Of a stretch of 64,000 nt of DNA, positions 61,775-64,000 are shown one piece after another (the first letter of the stretch is position 1; every line of letters starts with the position of its first letter). The position numbers were made by a program, and so were the translations under genes. The notes beneath the pieces were generated by a model that saw only the letters and a list, made by a program, of their open reading frames with translations, was not told where the DNA came from and did not search any database. The stretch comes from Rhizobium sp. WYCCWR10014 (GTDB taxonomy: Bacteria; Pseudomonadota; Alphaproteobacteria; Rhizobiales; Rhizobiaceae). Location of the stretch: positions 310,001 to 374,000 of the forward strand of contig NZ_LXFU01000037.1 of the NCBI RefSeq assembly GCF_001657485.1. Direction: 5' to 3'.

Positions 61775-62434
61775 ATGGGCATGCTCCAGGCCGGCATCAT
61801 TCCGGTGACACCCTTCCAGCAGAACTGCACGATCTTCTTCGATCCCGATACCAAGGAAGGCGTCGTCGTCGATCCCGGCGGCGACGTGCCGCTCATCCTG
61901 CAGGCGATTGCCCAGAACGGCCTGACTATCAAGGAAATCTGGCTGACACACGGCCATCTAGACCATGCCGGCGGCGCCAGCGAGCTGAAGGAGGCCCTCG
62001 ACGTCGACGTGGTCGGCCCGCATCAGGACGATCTGCCGCTGTTGCAGCGGATCGAAACCCAGGCTGAAAAATACGGCATATCAGGATTGCGCGACGTCGT
62101 GCCCGACCGCTGGCTGAAAGACGGCGACAAGATCTCTTTCGGCGCCCACGAATTCGAGGTCTACCACACGCCCGGCCATGCCCCCGGCCACGTCATCTAT
62201 TTCAACCGTGCGCAGAATTTCGCGCATCTCGGCGATGTGCTTTTCAACGGCTCGATCGGCCGCACCGACCTGCCCGGCGGCAATCATCAGCAGCTTCTCG
62301 ATTCGATCCGCGACAAGGTATTGCCGCTCGGCGACGACGTCGGCTTCATCTGCGGCCACGGCCCCGGCAGCCGCATCGGCGACGAGCGGCGAAGCAATCC
62401 ATTTCTGCAGGAGATCAAACCTCGGAGTATCTGA
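61775..62434 (+). CDS. MBL-fold hydrolase, glyoxalase II-like (YcbL type)
   Basis: A 219-residue metallo-beta-lactamase-fold protein of the GloB/YcbL group, which usually hydrolyses glutathione thioesters such as S-lactoylglutathione. The zinc motif THGHLDHAGG gives His59, His61, Asp63 and His64. Later ligands are in HTPGHAPGHV, GDVLFNGSIGRTDLPGG and CGHGPGS. I start at ATG 61775 (61781 is also possible) because the open frame further upstream is not conserved-looking. It converges with the CsaA-like gene. Confidence 0.9.
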   Translation: MGMLQAGIIPVTPFQQNCTIFFDPDTKEGVVVDPGGDVPLILQAIAQNGLTIKEIWLTHGHLDHAGGASELKEALDVDVVGPHQDDLPLLQRIETQAEKYGISGLRDVVPDRWLKDGDKISFGAHEFEVYHTPGHAPGHVIYFNRAQNFAHLGDVLFNGSIGRTDLPGGNHQQLLDSIRDKVLPLGDDVGFICGHGPGSRIGDERRSNPFLQEIKPRSI

Positions 62435-62447
62435 TGCGAGCTCACGC

Positions 62448-62789
62448 TCACATCATCTTTCGGCCGTTCGGCACCGGCTGTTCGACCGCAGCAAGCACGA
62501 TCGCGCCGTTCTCGTCCTCGAAACCCAGCGTCAGCACTTCCGAGCGGAACGGCCCGATCTGGCGCGGCGGGAAATTGACGACGCCGAGCACCTGCCGGCC
62601 GATCAGGCTTTCCAGCGTATAATGCACGGTGATCTGCGCTGAGGATTTTTTGATGCCGATGTCAGGACCGAAATCGATCAGGAGTTTGAACGCCGGCTTG
62701 CGCGCCTCCGGAAAAGGACTGGCTTCGATGATCGTGCCGACGCGGATATCCACACGCTCGAAATCGGCGTAGGTGATCTCTTCTGCCAT
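62448..62789 (-). CDS. csaA: CsaA-like tRNA-binding (OB-fold) protein
   Basis: A 113-residue protein of the tRNA_bind/CsaA family: an OB-fold with DIRVGTIIEASPFPEARKPAFKL and KSSAQITVHYTLESLIGRQVLGVVNFPPRQIG. CsaA in other bacteria is a homodimeric chaperone-like protein also able to bind tRNA. The end LGFEDENGAIVLAAVEQPVPNG is typical. ATG 62789 has GGAG upstream. The gene lies 10 bp after proC and may be co-transcribed with it. Confidence 0.92.
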   Translation of the reverse strand: MAEEITYADFERVDIRVGTIIEASPFPEARKPAFKLLIDFGPDIGIKKSSAQITVHYTLESLIGRQVLGVVNFPPRQIGPFRSEVLTLGFEDENGAIVLAAVEQPVPNGRKMM

Positions 62790-62799
62790 ATAGTCTCCG

Positions 62800-63627
62800 T
62801 CAGCCAGCCAGTTCCTCGGCCCGCTTGCGCGCCGCCGCAAGGGCTGCGTCGAACAAGGGCTGCATGCCGTCTTCGGCCATCAGCACGGCGAGCGCCGCAG
62901 CCGTCGTCCCGCCAGGAGAGGTCACATTCTCCCGCAGCCGCGAAGCGTCGTCGGGGGACTGGTGCATGAGTTCACCAGCCCCCGCGACTGTTTCCCGCGC
63001 AAGACGCATGGCGAGGTCCGCCTGCAGGCCGAGTTTACGGCCTGCCTCCGCCATACATTCGACGAGATAGAATACATAAGCCGGACCGCTGCCCGAAAGC
63101 GCTGTCACGGCATCGATATCGGCTTCCGCCGGCACCCATTCGACTGGCCCCGAGACGCGCAGAAGGGAATGGACTCGTTCGCGCTGCGGATCGCTGACCC
63201 CTGAATTCGCAAAAGCGCCGGTGACGCCGCGCCCGACCATGGCTGGCGTGTTCGGCATGGCTCGCACCATGGCTGCCTTGCCGAGATGTCTCTCAAGGAA
63301 ACCGAGCGTCTTGCCGGCCGCGACCGAGACGACAACCGTGTCCGGCCCGACGGCACTCTTCACCGCCGGCAGCACGGTCTCCATCACCTGCGGCTTGATC
63401 GCGAGGAACAGCACGCCTGCCTTCAAATCCGTGGGAAGCGCAGTCAGATGGGTCGCGCCAGCCTCGTTGATCGTCGAAAGCATGGCCGGCGACGGGCCGG
63501 GATCGACAACGATGACGGCCGAGCCCGGAACGCCGCTTTTCAGCCAGCCGGAGAGCATCGCCCCGCCCATGTTTCCGGCACCGATCAGAACGACGGGATG
63601 TGTCGAGGAGAAAGCCTTCGTCGGCAT
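62800..63627 (-). CDS. proC: pyrroline-5-carboxylate reductase
   Basis: Catalyses the last step of proline synthesis with NAD(P)H; 275 residues. The Rossmann motif is VLIGAGNMGGAML, and the C-terminal dimerisation domain includes ALSGSGPAYVFYLVECM and NVTSPGGTTAAAL, the family signature. I start at ATG 63627, one base after the stop of the upstream gene; the open frame to 63825 overlaps that gene and is not conserved. It is probably part of a YbjN-proC-csaA operon. Confidence 0.95.
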   Translation of the reverse strand: MPTKAFSSTHPVVLIGAGNMGGAMLSGWLKSGVPGSAVIVVDPGPSPAMLSTINEAGATHLTALPTDLKAGVLFLAIKPQVMETVLPAVKSAVGPDTVVVSVAAGKTLGFLERHLGKAAMVRAMPNTPAMVGRGVTGAFANSGVSDPQRERVHSLLRVSGPVEWVPAEADIDAVTALSGSGPAYVFYLVECMAEAGRKLGLQADLAMRLARETVAGAGELMHQSPDDASRLRENVTSPGGTTAAALAVLMAEDGMQPLFDAALAAARKRAEELAG

Positions 63628-63628
63628 C

Positions 63629-64000
63629 TTATGCCTCGCCGACCGTTTCAAACAGCACGGCTTCCATCGCCTTCGTCGCGTCCATGCCGGACCAGACGAC
63701 GAACTGGAATGCCTGGAAATAGGCCTCGCAGGTATCGAGCGCGCTGGAAAGCAGCACCTCCACCTGGCGATTGGTAGGCTCCGCACCGCCGGCAAGCAGC
63801 AGCGATTGGCGGAAAATGACGACATCTTCCTGGCGCCAGAGGTCGAAATGACCCATCAGCACCTGCCCGTTGATCCCCGAGAGCAGCTTGACCACCTCGT
63901 TGACCCTGATGTCGGGAACTTTGATATCGAAGGCGCAGCCAAGATGCAGCGCCTCGAATTCCTCCATCCAGGAGAAGGAGACGTGGTAGTCCGTCCAGCG
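63629..64000 (-). CDS. YbjN domain protein, 5' end outside window
   Basis: A partial gene: 123 codons are visible and the frame stays open to the window edge, with residues before MEEFEALHLGCAF reading WTDYHVSFSW. This fits the YbjN domain family of about 160-170 residues. YbjN proteins resemble type III secretion chaperones and affect stress phenotypes; the exact function is unknown. Only one base separates its stop from the proC ATG, so it probably leads a proC operon. Confidence 0.85.
   Translation of the reverse strand, partial: RWTDYHVSFSWMEEFEALHLGCAFDIKVPDIRVNEVVKLLSGINGQVLMGHFDLWRQEDVVIFRQSLLLAGGAEPTNRQVEVLLSSALDTCEAYFQAFQFVVWSGMDATKAMEAVLFETVGEA

Overview
The window looks like chromosomal DNA of a Rhizobium of the R. 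leguminosarum/R. etli group. This rests on gene content and order, because I could not run a search. The markers are a chromosomal dctA/dctBD dicarboxylate locus, greA next to an LpcC/LpsB-type LPS-core mannosyltransferase, and lrp-trxB followed by an LsrB/VtlR-type LysR gene with two tandem AbcR-type sRNAs. A BA14K protein, high GC, many bidirectional gene pairs and several families of palindromic intergenic repeats agree with it. I found no rRNA, tRNA, prophage, transposase gene or CRISPR array.

Layout. 1-9.4 kb, minus strand: rpoD (5' two thirds, cut by the window edge), a GFA-family protein, tdh and kbl (threonine catabolism, with a RIME-like repeat between them), a methyltransferase, recQ and dnaG. 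9.4-23.8 kb: a structured RNA ending in a perfect terminator, a gene of unknown function, a YqeY gene, carA, a 119-bp nested palindromic element, an ABM protein, MATE and Tet-like exporters, an aldo/keto reductase, a YpfJ zinc peptidase, DUF2306 and membrane LytTR genes, and carB. 23.9-26.6 kb: a two-gene DNA-repair operon, a radical SAM protein followed by a UdgX fusion, with an alphaproteobacterial LexA box at its start. 26.8-33.2 kb: greA, lpcC and the dct locus. The sensor kinase DctB and activator DctD face dctA, which has a sigma-54 promoter and tandem DctD sites. 33.2-36.7 kb: lrp, trxB, lsrB, the two AbcR sRNAs and an arsR gene.

36.7-47 kb is accessory: an efflux MFS, an old yellow enzyme, an APH(6)-like kinase, a divergent LysR/NAD(P)-binding pair, a GrpB gene split by a 106-bp repeat, DUF2188, a ChaA-type antiporter, two glycosyltransferase-like genes and a frameshifted Phd/VapC toxin-antitoxin pair. 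47-55.9 kb: aatA, a VIT/vWA surface protein overlapping its dedicated class GN sortase, a PQQ-type sugar dehydrogenase, DUF3052, a DMT exporter, a cold-shock gene preceded by a short upstream ORF, and a BA14K gene. 55.9-64 kb: SDR/HxlR, an EnvZ/OmpR-type pair, MarR, a decayed ilvE remnant beside a second copy of the repeat that split grpB, a small glycine-rich protein, an SH3/DUF1236 protein, an MBL hydrolase, a CsaA-like protein, proC and a partial YbjN gene.

The strongest leads for new biology are: (1) an identical palindrome at the same distance from both AbcR promoters; (2) the LexA-box radical SAM/UdgX operon with a probable leaderless start; (3) the structured RNA upstream of position 9983; (4) a 14-codon upstream ORF whose Shine-Dalgarno sits in a hairpin just before the cold-shock gene; (5) the sortase/substrate pair; and (6) the mobile palindromic repeat with one gene-disrupting copy.
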